This document shows positions 34,974 to 43,336 of a stretch of DNA of 47,206 bases, piece after piece. The stretch is from an uncultured Planctomycetota bacterium. GTDB lineage: Bacteria > Planctomycetota > UBA1135 > GCA-002686595. The position numbers and the translations under genes were made by a program. Location of the stretch: NCBI GenBank assembly GCA_903892045.1, contig CAITGX010000005.1:1-47206 (forward strand), written 5' to 3'. Numbering within the stretch: position 1 is the stretch's first letter; each line of letters opens with the position of its first letter. The notes below the pieces were generated by a model. It made no database searches, had not been told where the DNA came from, and saw nothing but the letters and a program-made list of their open reading frames with translations.

Positions 34974-36095
34974 TCAGCGCAGGGGCGCTCCAACGGAGGA
35001 AGTCCCGCTCGACCCGTTCAGCGCAGGATCGCGCAGGGCGTCGACATGCGCGGCTTCGAGTTCCGCGAGCGAGCGGCAGACGCGGAACAAGCGGCCTTCG
35101 CGATCGAGCACGAGCGCCAGAGGCACGTCATCGAGCCGCAGGGCACCCGCGACGAGAGCGCGCGAGGGCCCGTCGAACACGGTCGGGAAGCGCACGTCGC
35201 AGGTGTCCGCGCGGCGACGGAACTCGTCGGGCGAGCGATCGAGCGCCACGCCGATGACGCACAGCGCCGGACCCTCGAAGCGTCGGTCGAGCGCGGCGAA
35301 GGCGCGCGCTTCCGCGCGCCCCGACTCGCCCTCGAGCGAGAAGAAGCCGAGCACGGTGATCTTGCCGCTGAAGTCCGCCAACGCCACCTGGTTGCCGTCG
35401 ACGTCGAGCCCCGCGAGCGACGCGAGGGAGAGACCGGGCACGAAGTGCTCGAGTCGCCACAGGGCGCGCTCGCAGGCTGCGATGAGCTCGTCCTTGGGGC
35501 CGCGCGCGATCTCTTCCCGCCACACGGCCGCGGCGGCCTGCCGCGCGACACGATCCGTCGTACCCAGCGGAGCGAGCGCCTCGGACTGCGCCGTGAGCGC
35601 GCGCAGGCGGCGCTCGGTATGCGACAGAGGCTGCACGGCCAGCACGGTCGCGGCGAGCCCGGCGCAGGGCCGGGCTCCGAGCACGCTCCGGTCGCGCACG
35701 AGGGTCTCGAGCACCTCGAGCTCGCGCGACCAGAGCCACTCCTCGGCCGCGTGCGTCGGCAACAGTCGCGACCAAAGGTCGCGACGCAGCTCGTCCCCGG
35801 TCAGGACATCGGTCGGCAGGGCGACGAAATGACGCAGGGTCCAAGCGATCGCCGGCCCGTGCCCGAGCTCGACGAGCGGCCGCATGCGCGCGTTGTAGGC
35901 GCGGTCGAGCTCGAGGCGCGTCGAGGCGTCCGCGGTCGTCGAGCTCGCCAGCACCGCGAGAGCGGCGCGGTGCTCGGTGGCGAGAGTGCGGTAGAGCTCC
36001 TGCGTCGCGCTGGATGCTGCGGCGGATGCAGCAGGGGCAGCGGTTGCAGGCGCAAGAAGCGGCACGATCAGTGCCAAGGTCACGAGGGGAGCCAT
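34974..36095 (-). CDS. Secreted protein with a redox-Cys-less TlpA-like domain
   Basis: 373 residues. A signal peptide (VTLALIVPLLAPATAAPAAS) leads to a helical region (about 40-230) of unknown family and a C-terminal peroxiredoxin/TlpA-like domain: LDVDGNQVALADFSGKITVL, GFFSLEGESGRAEARAFAAL and DDVPLALVLDREGRLFRV. The position normally holding the redox CxxC or peroxidatic Cys is SLEGES, so redox chemistry is unlikely. It is the first of a two-gene unit with the MORN-repeat gene 8 bases on. It may bind or recognise a partner rather than catalyse oxidation. The 36096-36325 gap upstream contains the terminator of the pilus-like operon. Confidence 0.72.
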   Translation of the reverse strand: MAPLVTLALIVPLLAPATAAPAASAAASSATQELYRTLATEHRAALAVLASSTTADASTRLELDRAYNARMRPLVELGHGPAIAWTLRHFVALPTDVLTGDELRRDLWSRLLPTHAAEEWLWSRELEVLETLVRDRSVLGARPCAGLAATVLAVQPLSHTERRLRALTAQSEALAPLGTTDRVARQAAAAVWREEIARGPKDELIAACERALWRLEHFVPGLSLASLAGLDVDGNQVALADFSGKITVLGFFSLEGESGRAEARAFAALDRRFEGPALCVIGVALDRSPDEFRRRADTCDVRFPTVFDGPSRALVAGALRLDDVPLALVLDREGRLFRVCRSLAELEAAHVDALRDPALNGSSGTSSVGAPLR

Positions 36096-36251
36096 GAGGA
36101 GAGTTCTCGGGCGCTGTCGCGCATCACCCTCCGTCCGGCGCCCGTTCCTCGCAAGGGTCGACGCGGAATTCCGTCCGTGTCGGCCCTCCATCGTGCCCGT
36201 ACCCCTCCCGGCGGGGCGTGACAAGCGCGTGACGCGGCATGACAACACCGC

Positions 36252-36291
36252 GGCCCCGCTGCGTTCCCGCGAAGGAACACCCGGCGGGGCC
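36252..36291 (-). terminator. Hairpin after the PilO-like gene
   Basis: Outer stem GGCCCCGC/GCGGGGCC and inner stem GTTCC/GGAAC bracket a short loop, 34 bases past the stop of the PilO-like gene. On the minus strand it is followed by GCGGTGTTGTC. It is a plausible terminator for the five-gene sigma/pilus operon, without a proper T-tract. Confidence 0.5.
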
Positions 36292-36325
36292 GCTCGACAG
36301 GGCCGCGAGGCGAGGCGCGGCGCGG

Positions 36326-36901
36326 TCACTTGGCGTCGGGCTTGGCCTCGACCTTGGCGCGCGAGGTCAGCTCGATCGACCACTTCCACATGTCGTTGGA
36401 GTGCTCCCACTCCTTGAGCTTCTGCACGGGATTGAGCTGCAGGCCCGTCACGCGCACGCGGCGCGACTTCGACTCGAGCAGGTACATGTAGTTGACGATG
36501 CGGTCGCGCGGAGCGCCGCCGTCGTTCTGGGGCCGGATCGTGTACTGCAGGTCCTCGGTGCCCTTGATGATCGTCTGGACCTTGGGACCCGTGATCTCGA
36601 CCTGTCCGAGGCGCACGTTGGGATCCGATGCGAAGCCGCGGAAGTAGAGCGACGGGTCGTCCTGCCCGCTCAGGCCCTCGCGGTCGGCGTCGGACTGCAG
36701 CTTGCTGATCTGCTTGCCGAGCAGCTGGATCTTGCCCGAGATGCGTTCGACATCGCCGCCGGGCGCGAGCGCTAGGTCGAGCGCCGCACGCTCCTGGTGC
36801 AGCTTCCAGCCGTTGTAGCCCAGACCGACGACCGCGATGCCGCCGACGAGCATGATCCAGCGCGCGAGGTTCATCGCGCCGAGCATTCCCTTGAGGTTCA
36901 T
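36326..36901 (-). CDS. PilO/GspM-like membrane protein (tentative)
   Basis: 191 residues. One N-terminal membrane helix (about 13-31, LARWIMLVGGIAVVGLGYNG) is followed by a coiled-coil segment (ERISGKIQLLGKQISKLQSD) and an alpha/beta domain (about 80-185). That bitopic layout, and its location directly after the PilM-PilN fusion (start codon abutting the upstream stop), are the basis for the PilO/GspM suggestion; sequence similarity is not recognisable by eye. Both families form the inner-membrane platform of type IV pili or type II secretion. The gene is last in the operon. Confidence 0.55.
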   Translation of the reverse strand: MNLKGMLGAMNLARWIMLVGGIAVVGLGYNGWKLHQERAALDLALAPGGDVERISGKIQLLGKQISKLQSDADREGLSGQDDPSLYFRGFASDPNVRLGQVEITGPKVQTIIKGTEDLQYTIRPQNDGGAPRDRIVNYMYLLESKSRRVRVTGLQLNPVQKLKEWEHSNDMWKWSIELTSRAKVEAKPDAK

Positions 36902-38644
36902 CTAGGAACCCTCCTTCTTGGCGCTCGCCGCCGCGGCCTTGGAGAGGTCGCAGGTGATGGCGTAGCCGTCGCTGTAGATGCCCTTGCCGTCGGGGAATTC
37001 CTTGGAGCTGCGCGCCGCGACCTCGGTCACCCACGGCTGGCGCTCGAGCTCGGTCTTGAGGGCCTCGAACGAGCGCGTGGCCGCGATCGCGCCCTCCTCG
37101 TTGAAGAACGAGAGGGACATCGTGATCGTCACGAGGTCGGTCGTGCCCGTGCGTGCCGGCACGTAGTTGGCGTTGATGCTGCGCACCGAGATGCGGCCGA
37201 GCGCGTCGCCCATGTCCGCCATCGTGTTGGTGATCAAGGTCAGCGCCTCGAGCACCGACTGCGGCTGCTTGACCTCGCCCGTGTTGCCGAGCTCCTTGTT
37301 GAGCTTGTCCTGCCGCAGGAGCAGCGCGCGCTCGATCTGGCGCAGCTGGTCGAGCCGCGACCACTGGTTCGAGGCGAGCAGCGGGTTCTCCTTCTTGCTC
37401 GCGTCCTCGACGAGCTTTTGCAGCTCCGGCCAGGGCTTCTCGAGGTTGCCGCGCTTGCCGGCCTTGGGGTCGTTGACGAGGAAGTTCTTGTTGCTCTGCA
37501 GCCAGCGGAACATGCTCGAGTCCGCCGCCGCGAGACGGTCGCTCTCGAACAGGTTGAACACGAGCAGCCACATCACCGCGAGCATCACGGCCACGGCGAT
37601 CGGCAGCTCGAGGCGCTCGAAGGTGCCGGTGTACTTGAGGTCCTCGCGCCGCAGCGAGGAGCGGATCGTGCCGCCGCCGAGCATGCCGAGCGCCGCGCCG
37701 TAGGCGACGACGAGCGGCCCGGCGCCCTCGACGGGCTTGCCCGATTCCTCGACGAAGGCGTCGAGCTCGTACACGGGCGTGTCGAGCACCTGCGTGCCGA
37801 TGAGGTTGGGCACTTCCCAGCCGCAGACGTAGACGGCCTTGAGCGGGTTCGCGGTGCGCGCGCCCGACAGCGTGCGGCCGAGCTCGCGACGGATGCGCGA
37901 GACGGCCTGCTCCTGACGGCGCTGGGCCTCGATCGGATCCGCGGGCGGCGGCGGCGGCGCGGGCTCGGCGACGGCGCCCTCGACCGGCACGGCCTCGCTG
38001 GCCGCGGCCGCGACGGGCTCGTGGGTCAGCGCGCCGATGTGGATCGCGCGCATCTGGCGCACCTTGCCGCCGTCGACGAGCACGACCGCGGTCGAGGTGT
38101 CGCCGATGTGCACGAGCACCTGCGCCTCGTCGACGCGGCACACGCCGCTGGCGAGCGCGGCGTTGACCATCGCGGCCGCCTCGAGCTCGGCCTCGAGCGG
38201 CTCGATGCCCGCCTTCGTGCAGGCGTCGATCTCGCGCCGCAGCGTGGCCTTGGGCACGGCGGTGACGAGCAGGGTCGTCTCCTTGTCGGTGCGATCGAGC
38301 GTGAGGAACGTGACGATGACGTCGTCGATGTTCCACTGGGGCAGCTGGCCCTCGACCTCGAACTTGATGATCTCGTCGACCTTGGACTCGTCGAGCGCGG
38401 GCAGCTTGAGCGTGCGGAACGCGGCCGTGCCGGTGTCGACCGCGATCGCGATCGCGTCCTCGGGCACCTTGAGCTCGGTCGCCGCCGCCTTCAGCGTGGC
38501 GACGACGTCGCCCTCGGGGTCGGCGCCGCCGGTGGGAAACTCGCCGCTCTTGTAGGCCACGATGCGGTGCTTCTTGGGGCTGCCATCGAGCACCACCATC
38601 TCGAAGCGCCGCGGGCCGATGCGGATGCCGCAGGTTCTCGCCAT
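36902..38644 (-). CDS. PilM-PilN fusion (GspL-like) assembly-platform protein
   Basis: 580 residues. The N-terminal 320 residues have the PilM-like actin fold (CGIRIGPRRFEMVVLDG; later AQVLVHIGDTSTAVVLVDGG and GPLVVAYGAALGML) with a Pro-rich insert at about 225-237. One transmembrane helix lies at 346-366 (LPIAVAVMLAVMWLLVFNLF). The periplasmic part (about 370-575) has a coiled-coil start and a ferredoxin-like domain, as in PilN. GspL of type II secretion has exactly this fused layout, so either naming is possible. It is coupled to the upstream CnrX-like gene (10-base gap) and abuts the PilO-like gene. It would connect a cytoplasmic motor ATPase, not present in the window, to the pilus or pseudopilus platform. 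Confidence 0.8.
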   Translation of the reverse strand: MARTCGIRIGPRRFEMVVLDGSPKKHRIVAYKSGEFPTGGADPEGDVVATLKAAATELKVPEDAIAIAVDTGTAAFRTLKLPALDESKVDEIIKFEVEGQLPQWNIDDVIVTFLTLDRTDKETTLLVTAVPKATLRREIDACTKAGIEPLEAELEAAAMVNAALASGVCRVDEAQVLVHIGDTSTAVVLVDGGKVRQMRAIHIGALTHEPVAAAASEAVPVEGAVAEPAPPPPPADPIEAQRRQEQAVSRIRRELGRTLSGARTANPLKAVYVCGWEVPNLIGTQVLDTPVYELDAFVEESGKPVEGAGPLVVAYGAALGMLGGGTIRSSLRREDLKYTGTFERLELPIAVAVMLAVMWLLVFNLFESDRLAAADSSMFRWLQSNKNFLVNDPKAGKRGNLEKPWPELQKLVEDASKKENPLLASNQWSRLDQLRQIERALLLRQDKLNKELGNTGEVKQPQSVLEALTLITNTMADMGDALGRISVRSINANYVPARTGTTDLVTITMSLSFFNEEGAIAATRSFEALKTELERQPWVTEVAARSSKEFPDGKGIYSDGYAITCDLSKAAAASAKKEGS

Positions 38645-38654
38645 GTCTCTCTCG

Positions 38655-39038
38655 TTACTGGATCGTGCGCCCTTCGGCCGAGAGCGCGTCGAACTCCGCG
38701 CGCCGGGCCGGGGGGATCACATGATCGCGAATGTAGGCCTGATAGCGAGCGCCGATCTCGGCAAGTTCGCGCTCGAGCTCGGGTCGGTGTTCAGCGAGCA
38801 GCCGCTCGCGCGTCTCGTCGATCGACTGCTGGTAGTTGCGGAGCAGCTCCGAGAACAGCCGCTCGCGCTCGGGCTCGAGGCCGAAGCGCGCGACCACGGC
38901 CGTGCGGTAGTCCCCCATGGGCTCGAGTCCGCGCGGGGCTTCCCCGGCGCGGGCCTCGCTGACGAGCACGCCCGCGGCCAGCCCGGCCGCGAAGCAGGAC
39001 AGCGCCAGCAGGCTGATCCAGAGCCGGACGCCGCTCAT
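38655..39038 (-). CDS. CnrX/ZraP/Spy-like anchored periplasmic protein
   Basis: 127 residues. A membrane helix (about 6-25) is followed by a helical hairpin domain rich in Arg/Glu: EPERERLFSELLRNYQQSID, ETRERLLAEHRPELERELAE, then ARRAEFDALSAEGRTI. This pattern resembles the periplasmic sensor/chaperone group (CnrX, ZraP, Spy, CpxP). In CnrYXH, a CnrX-like sensor works with an anti-sigma factor and an ECF sigma; here the gene follows ECF sigma and anti-sigma genes with an ATGA overlap, so a sensor role is plausible. No clear metal-binding Cys or His cluster is visible. The family call is weak. Confidence 0.55.
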   Translation of the reverse strand: MSGVRLWISLLALSCFAAGLAAGVLVSEARAGEAPRGLEPMGDYRTAVVARFGLEPERERLFSELLRNYQQSIDETRERLLAEHRPELERELAEIGARYQAYIRDHVIPPARRAEFDALSAEGRTIQ

Positions 39039-39607
39039 CGCCCGGGCTGCGCGCGCTTCTTGCCGCGCTGGCTGCGGGTCTCGGCGGACTCCTCGGCGGC
39101 GGGCGCGGCCGGGGACGGCACGACGCCGTTGAGGCGATCGAGCTCGGTCTGGATCTGCAGCAGCGGCAGGGCGGCGCGGTCGTCGGCAGAGAGGTTGGCC
39201 GACTGCGGGCGCGAGGCGAGCTGGACGCCGAGGGCGAGCAACAGGGCGGCCGCGGCGGCGACCGCCGTGAGCCGCAGCACGAAGGGCAGGATGCGCCCTT
39301 CCTCACGGGCGGGCGCGCTGCGCTCCGCCCACTCCCCACGGACCCCGCGATCGCCCGCGAAAGCGCGGCGCGCCACGCGGGCCGAGAAGCCCGAGGGCAC
39401 GGCGACAGCGAGCTCGCCCGACTCCGCGCTCTCGCGCAGGGGAGCGAACCAGCGCTGCAGGGAGCGCCCGTCGGCGGCCGCGTTGCGACAGGCGGGGCAC
39501 TCGAGCAGGTGCGGCCGCAGGAGCGCCGCGCGCGCCGGCGAGAGCTCGCCGTCGAGGTAGGCGCCGATCATCGGGACGGCTTCCTTGCAGGTGAATTCCA
39601 TGGTCAT
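39035..39607 (-). CDS. Anti-sigma factor with zinc-finger domain
   Basis: 190 residues. The N-terminus is a zf-HC2 zinc finger: Cys7, then GAYLDGELSPARAALLRPHL and the LECPACR cysteine pair, with His33 completing the site. A long linker leads to a transmembrane helix near 108-130 (FVLRLTAVAAAAALLLALGV) and a charged, Pro/Ala-rich tail ending KKRAQPGR. The start overlaps the sigma factor stop (ATGA) and its own stop overlaps the CnrX-like start (ATGA). It should sequester the sigma factor until a membrane or periplasmic signal arrives. Confidence 0.88.
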   Translation of the reverse strand: MTMEFTCKEAVPMIGAYLDGELSPARAALLRPHLLECPACRNAAADGRSLQRWFAPLRESAESGELAVAVPSGFSARVARRAFAGDRGVRGEWAERSAPAREEGRILPFVLRLTAVAAAAALLLALGVQLASRPQSANLSADDRAALPLLQIQTELDRLNGVVPSPAAPAAEESAETRSQRGKKRAQPGR

Positions 39608-40218
39608 GAGGTCCAGCCTTCCCCGAACTCGGGGTGCAGTGCCACGAGCCGCTCCTTGAAGCGGGCGCGGGCACGGAAGAGGCGCGATTCGACGGTGCCG
39701 ATCGAGATGCCGAGCACGTCGGCGATGTCTTGGTAGCTCAGCTCCTCGAACTCCCGCAGCACGAGCACGGTGCGGAAGATCTCCGGCAGCTCCTCGAGCA
39801 CGCCCTGCGTGATGCGGGCGATCTCGTCGCGCTCGAGGCGCGCGTCCGGGGCCGGGATGCGACCCGAGGTGGGCTGGGAGCCTGCGATGCCGTCAGGGCT
39901 GAGCGCGAGCTCGGGGTCCTCGACCGCGCGCACGGGGTTGCGCCCGAGGCGCTTCTGGAAGTCGAGCGCCGTGTTGATCGCGATCCGGCACAGCCACGTA
40001 TAGAACGACGACTGCTCCTGGAAGGTCGGCAGGCGCGTGAAGGCCTTGAGGAACGTGTCCTGCACGATGTCCTCGATCTCGACCGGGTTGCGCGTGTAGT
40101 GGCGCACCAGCGCGAACATGCGGCCCTCGTAGCGCTCGACGAGCAGCTGGAAGGAGAGCTGGTTGCCCGCGAGGCTCTCGCGGACGAGGCGCAGGTCGTC
40201 CTTCGGGGCAAGTTCCAT
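39604..40218 (-). CDS. ECF-type RNA polymerase sigma factor
   Basis: 204 residues. Region 2 (about 15-90) holds LLVERYEGRMFALVRHYTRN, EIEDIVQDTFLKAFTRL and FYTWLCRIAINTALDFQKR; region 4 (about 140-195) holds LPEIFRTVLVLREFEELSYQ and DIADVLGISIGTVESRLFRA. It would direct polymerase to its own operon and other genes. ATG 40218 is chosen; a GTG at 40236 is possible. It is the first gene of a five-gene operon that continues with an anti-sigma factor, the CnrX-like protein, PilM-PilN and the PilO-like protein. Confidence 0.93.
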   Translation of the reverse strand: MELAPKDDLRLVRESLAGNQLSFQLLVERYEGRMFALVRHYTRNPVEIEDIVQDTFLKAFTRLPTFQEQSSFYTWLCRIAINTALDFQKRLGRNPVRAVEDPELALSPDGIAGSQPTSGRIPAPDARLERDEIARITQGVLEELPEIFRTVLVLREFEELSYQDIADVLGISIGTVESRLFRARARFKERLVALHPEFGEGWTS

Positions 40219-40351
40219 GGGCGAGACGGATCGCACGGCGAGCCTATCGACGCCCGCGGACGCTTCCTATTCCGGGAGGCCTACGGACGGGGTGGCCGCC
40301 CAGCGGGTGCCCCGCGCGCATTCAAGATCGTAAAGTGTTGATGCGAATGTA

Positions 40352-40361
40352 CTTACGTAAG
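40352..40361. promoter_or_regulatory. Perfect palindrome in an A/T-rich divergent promoter region
   Basis: CTTACGTAAG is a perfect 10-base palindrome in the only A/T-rich patch (40325-40372) of the 350-base gap 40219-40568 between the sigma operon and the aminopeptidase gene. It may be a regulator site. The rest of the gap is very GC-rich with no supportable gene. Confidence 0.35.
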
Positions 40362-40568
40362 AAACTGGCAGCACCTGGAAGGCTTGGACCGACCCAGAAC
40401 GGGGACGGGGGCGAGGCCGGGCGCGCCCCCGGCTGCGGGTCCGCGGCTCGGAGAACGCCGCGCGGGCCCCCGCGCCCACTCCGAGCGCCGGCGGCGGGCT
40501 CCCCCACCCCGCGACCCGGCGCACGCCGTACCCTCTGCACCCCCCGCCCCTACCCCGGGACCCGCCCC

Positions 40569-42968
40569 ATGACCTCGATCCGCCGCCTGTGCCTCGCCGC
40601 GAGCACGCTCGCGCTCCTCGGACTCGGCTACGCCTTCGGCGTGGAGGAGAACCCGGTCCCGGACCCGTTCCGGCAGCTCACGGAGGTCCTGCCGACGCCC
40701 AACTCCTACCGCACGGCGTCGGGAGCGCCCGGGCACGAGTACTGGCAGCAGAAGGTCGACTACGTGATCGAGGTCGCGCTCGACGACGAGCGTGCGCACC
40801 TCACCGGCAGCGAGACCATCACCTACACGAACAACTCGCCCGACCGGCTCGCGTACCTGTGGGTCCAGCTCGACCCCAACCTGTTCTCGCCCGAGTCCCA
40901 CGCCGTGCTGACCGCGCTCAGCCCCGAGTTCGAGGGCGCGAGCTACGAGTCCGTGCAGCGCATGCTGCGGCGCAAGGACTTCGACGGCGGCTGCAAGGTC
41001 ACGGCCGTGAAGGACTCCGGCGGCGGCGACCTGCGCCACGTGATCGTCGACACGATGATGCGCATCGACCTGCCCCAGCCGCTCGAGCCGCGCTCGCAGG
41101 TCTCGTTCTCGATCGACTGGAACTACGCGATCAACAACTCGCGCGAGGTCGGCGGGCGCACGGGCTACGAGCGCTTCGAGAAGGACGGCAATTCGATCTA
41201 CGAGATCGCGCAGTGGTTCCCGCGCCTCGCGGCCTACACCGACGTCGACGGCTGGCAGCACAAGCAGTACCTCGGGGGCGGCGAGTTCACGCTCGAGTTC
41301 GGCGACTACGTGGTGAGCATCACCGTGCCCGACGACCACGTCGTCGCGGCGACCGGCACGCTGCAGAACCCCGGCGACGTGCTGAGCGAGACCCAGCGCG
41401 CGCGCCTCGCGCAGGCCGAGAGCGCGAAGACGCCGGTCTTCGTCGTCACGCCCGACGAGGCCAAGGAGAACGAGTCGCACAAGCCGCAGGGCACGCGCAC
41501 GTGGACGTTCCGCGCCGACAACGTGCGGGACTTCGCCTGGGCGAGCTCGCGCAAGTTCATCTGGGACGCCCTGCTGCACGAGGTCGAGGGCCGCAAGGTG
41601 TGGGCCATGTCTTTCTATCCGAAGGAAGGCGAGCCCCTGTGGAGCAAGTACTCCACGCACGCCATCTGCCACACGCTCGACGTCTACTCGAAGCACACCT
41701 TCGCGTACCCGTACCCGACCGCGATCTCCGTCAACGGTCCCGTGGGCGGCATGGAGTACCCGATGATCTGCTTCAACGGCCCGCGGCCGGAGGCGGACGG
41801 CACGTACTCGAAGGGCACGAAGTACGGGCTGATCTCCGTGATCATCCACGAGGTCGGCCACAACTACTTCCCGATGATCGTCAACTCGGACGAGCGTCAG
41901 TGGACGTGGATGGACGAGGGCCTCAACACGTTCCTGCAGTACATCGCGGAGCAGGAGTGGGAGACGGACTACCCCTCGGGGCGCGGCGAGCCCGCGAAGA
42001 TCACGGGCTACATGAAGAGCGAGGGGCAGGTGCCGATCATGACGGCGGCCGACTCGGTGCTGAACATGGGCAGCAACGCCTACGCCAAGCCTGCCACGGC
42101 GCTCAACGTGCTGCGCGAAAGCGTGATGGGCCGCGAGCTGTTCGACTTCTCGTTCCAGCAGTACGCGCGTCGCTGGCAATTCAAGCGCCCGCAGCCGGCG
42201 GACTTCTTCCGCAGCATGGAGGACGCGAGCGCGGTCGACCTCGACTGGTTCTGGCGCGGCTGGTTCTACTCGACCGGCGCCTGCGACCTCGCCATCGACC
42301 GCATCCGCGTCTACCGCATCGACTCGCGCGATCCCAACGTCGAGAAGCCGCTCGCGAAGGACAAGCGCGACGGCGGACCGGAGACGCTCGCGCAGCGCAA
42401 CAACGCCGGCCAGAAGACGCGCCTCGACGCCTTCCCCGAGCTCGCGGACTTCTACAACACGTTCGATGAGCTCGACGTGACGGAGAAGGACGTCAGCGAG
42501 TACGAGAAGCTCGTCAAGGACCTCGACGAGAAGCAGCGCGAGCTGCTGCAGAGCCGCCTCGCGTTCTACGTCGTCGACGTGAAGAAGGTCGGCGAGCTCG
42601 TGATGCCGATCGTGCTCGAGGCGCACTACGAGGACGGCACGACCGAGGAGCTGCGCGTGCCGGCGACCATGTGGCGCAAGGGCGCGGAGAAGGTCACCAA
42701 GCACTTCGTCAGCGACAAGAAGCTCGTGAAGCTCGTGCTCGACCCGCACCTCGAGACGGCCGACATCGACCTCGTGAACAACGTATGGCCCGAGGAGCTC
42801 GCCGAGACGCGCCTGCAGCTGCGCTCGGGCGGCAGCGGTCGCGGTCGCGGCGGCGCGGCGCCCTCGGGCGCGCGCAACCCGATGCAAGAGGCGCGCGACG
42901 CCGAGAAGGCCAAGGAAAAGGCCGCCGACAAGGACAAGGAGCAGCCCACCAAGGAGGGCGGCCGGTGA
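40569..42968 (+). CDS. M1-family aminopeptidase, secreted
   Basis: 799 residues. The zinc site is HEVGH (427-431) with the third ligand Glu450 (MDEGL), the exact 18-residue spacing of gluzincins. GGMEYP upstream corresponds to the GAMEN exopeptidase motif. The hydrophobic leader (about 5-20) suggests export or anchoring. M1 enzymes remove N-terminal residues from peptides. An N-terminal M1 beta domain (about 50-300), the catalytic domain (about 300-560) and a C-terminal extension (about 600-799) that turns Lys/Glu-rich at the end (EARDAEKAKEKAADKDKEQ) are seen. The ATG at 40569 is chosen because the 78 upstream codons are low-complexity Arg/Pro. Translation is coupled to the SUI1 gene (GTGA overlap). 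Confidence 0.88.
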   Translation: MTSIRRLCLAASTLALLGLGYAFGVEENPVPDPFRQLTEVLPTPNSYRTASGAPGHEYWQQKVDYVIEVALDDERAHLTGSETITYTNNSPDRLAYLWVQLDPNLFSPESHAVLTALSPEFEGASYESVQRMLRRKDFDGGCKVTAVKDSGGGDLRHVIVDTMMRIDLPQPLEPRSQVSFSIDWNYAINNSREVGGRTGYERFEKDGNSIYEIAQWFPRLAAYTDVDGWQHKQYLGGGEFTLEFGDYVVSITVPDDHVVAATGTLQNPGDVLSETQRARLAQAESAKTPVFVVTPDEAKENESHKPQGTRTWTFRADNVRDFAWASSRKFIWDALLHEVEGRKVWAMSFYPKEGEPLWSKYSTHAICHTLDVYSKHTFAYPYPTAISVNGPVGGMEYPMICFNGPRPEADGTYSKGTKYGLISVIIHEVGHNYFPMIVNSDERQWTWMDEGLNTFLQYIAEQEWETDYPSGRGEPAKITGYMKSEGQVPIMTAADSVLNMGSNAYAKPATALNVLRESVMGRELFDFSFQQYARRWQFKRPQPADFFRSMEDASAVDLDWFWRGWFYSTGACDLAIDRIRVYRIDSRDPNVEKPLAKDKRDGGPETLAQRNNAGQKTRLDAFPELADFYNTFDELDVTEKDVSEYEKLVKDLDEKQRELLQSRLAFYVVDVKKVGELVMPIVLEAHYEDGTTEELRVPATMWRKGAEKVTKHFVSDKKLVKLVLDPHLETADIDLVNNVWPEELAETRLQLRSGGSGRGRGGAAPSGARNPMQEARDAEKAKEKAADKDKEQPTKEGGR

Positions 42969-43336
42969 GCGGCGAGACGCCCAAGCCCGCGAACAACCCG
43001 TTCGCGGCGCTGCGCGACAAGCTCGGGCCCCTGCCCGCGGGTCCGCAGCCCGCGAGTGCACCGCAGCAGCAGCCCGCGGCGACGCAGAAGCGCTACACGG
43101 GCCGCGTCACGGTGCGCCGCGAGCGCACGGGGCGCGGCGGCAAGGCCGTGACGCTCGCCGAAGGCCCGGGGCTCTCCGGGCATCCGCTCGAGAAGCTCGC
43201 CAAGGAGCTCGCGAAGGCACTCGGCACGGGCGCGCGCGTCGAGGGCACGTCGATCGTCGTGCAGGGCGACCAGCCCGACCGCCTCGCCGCCGCGCTCGAG
43301 GAGCGCGGGTTCGCCAACGTCACGCGGGGGAACTGA
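42965..43336 (+). CDS. SUI1/eIF1-like translation factor (YciH type)
   Basis: 123 residues. A Pro/Ala/Gln-rich N-terminal extension (about 1-40) precedes the SUI1 fold: RVTVRRERTGRGGKAVTLAE, then LEKLAKELAKALGTGARVEG and TSIVVQGDQPDRLAAALEER. E. coli YciH, of this family, affects fidelity of translation start selection. The GTG start has GGAGGGCGG upstream inside the peptidase gene and overlaps the peptidase stop as GTGA. Its 3' end overlaps the convergent hypothetical gene by 17 bases. Confidence 0.88.
   Translation: MSGETPKPANNPFAALRDKLGPLPAGPQPASAPQQQPAATQKRYTGRVTVRRERTGRGGKAVTLAEGPGLSGHPLEKLAKELAKALGTGARVEGTSIVVQGDQPDRLAAALEERGFANVTRGN

Noticed and set aside
34974-38336. 1120-residue minus-strand open frame
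   Set aside because: Only its last 373 codons (from 36095) encode a protein; the rest is an out-of-frame shadow of the PilM-PilN and PilO-like genes.
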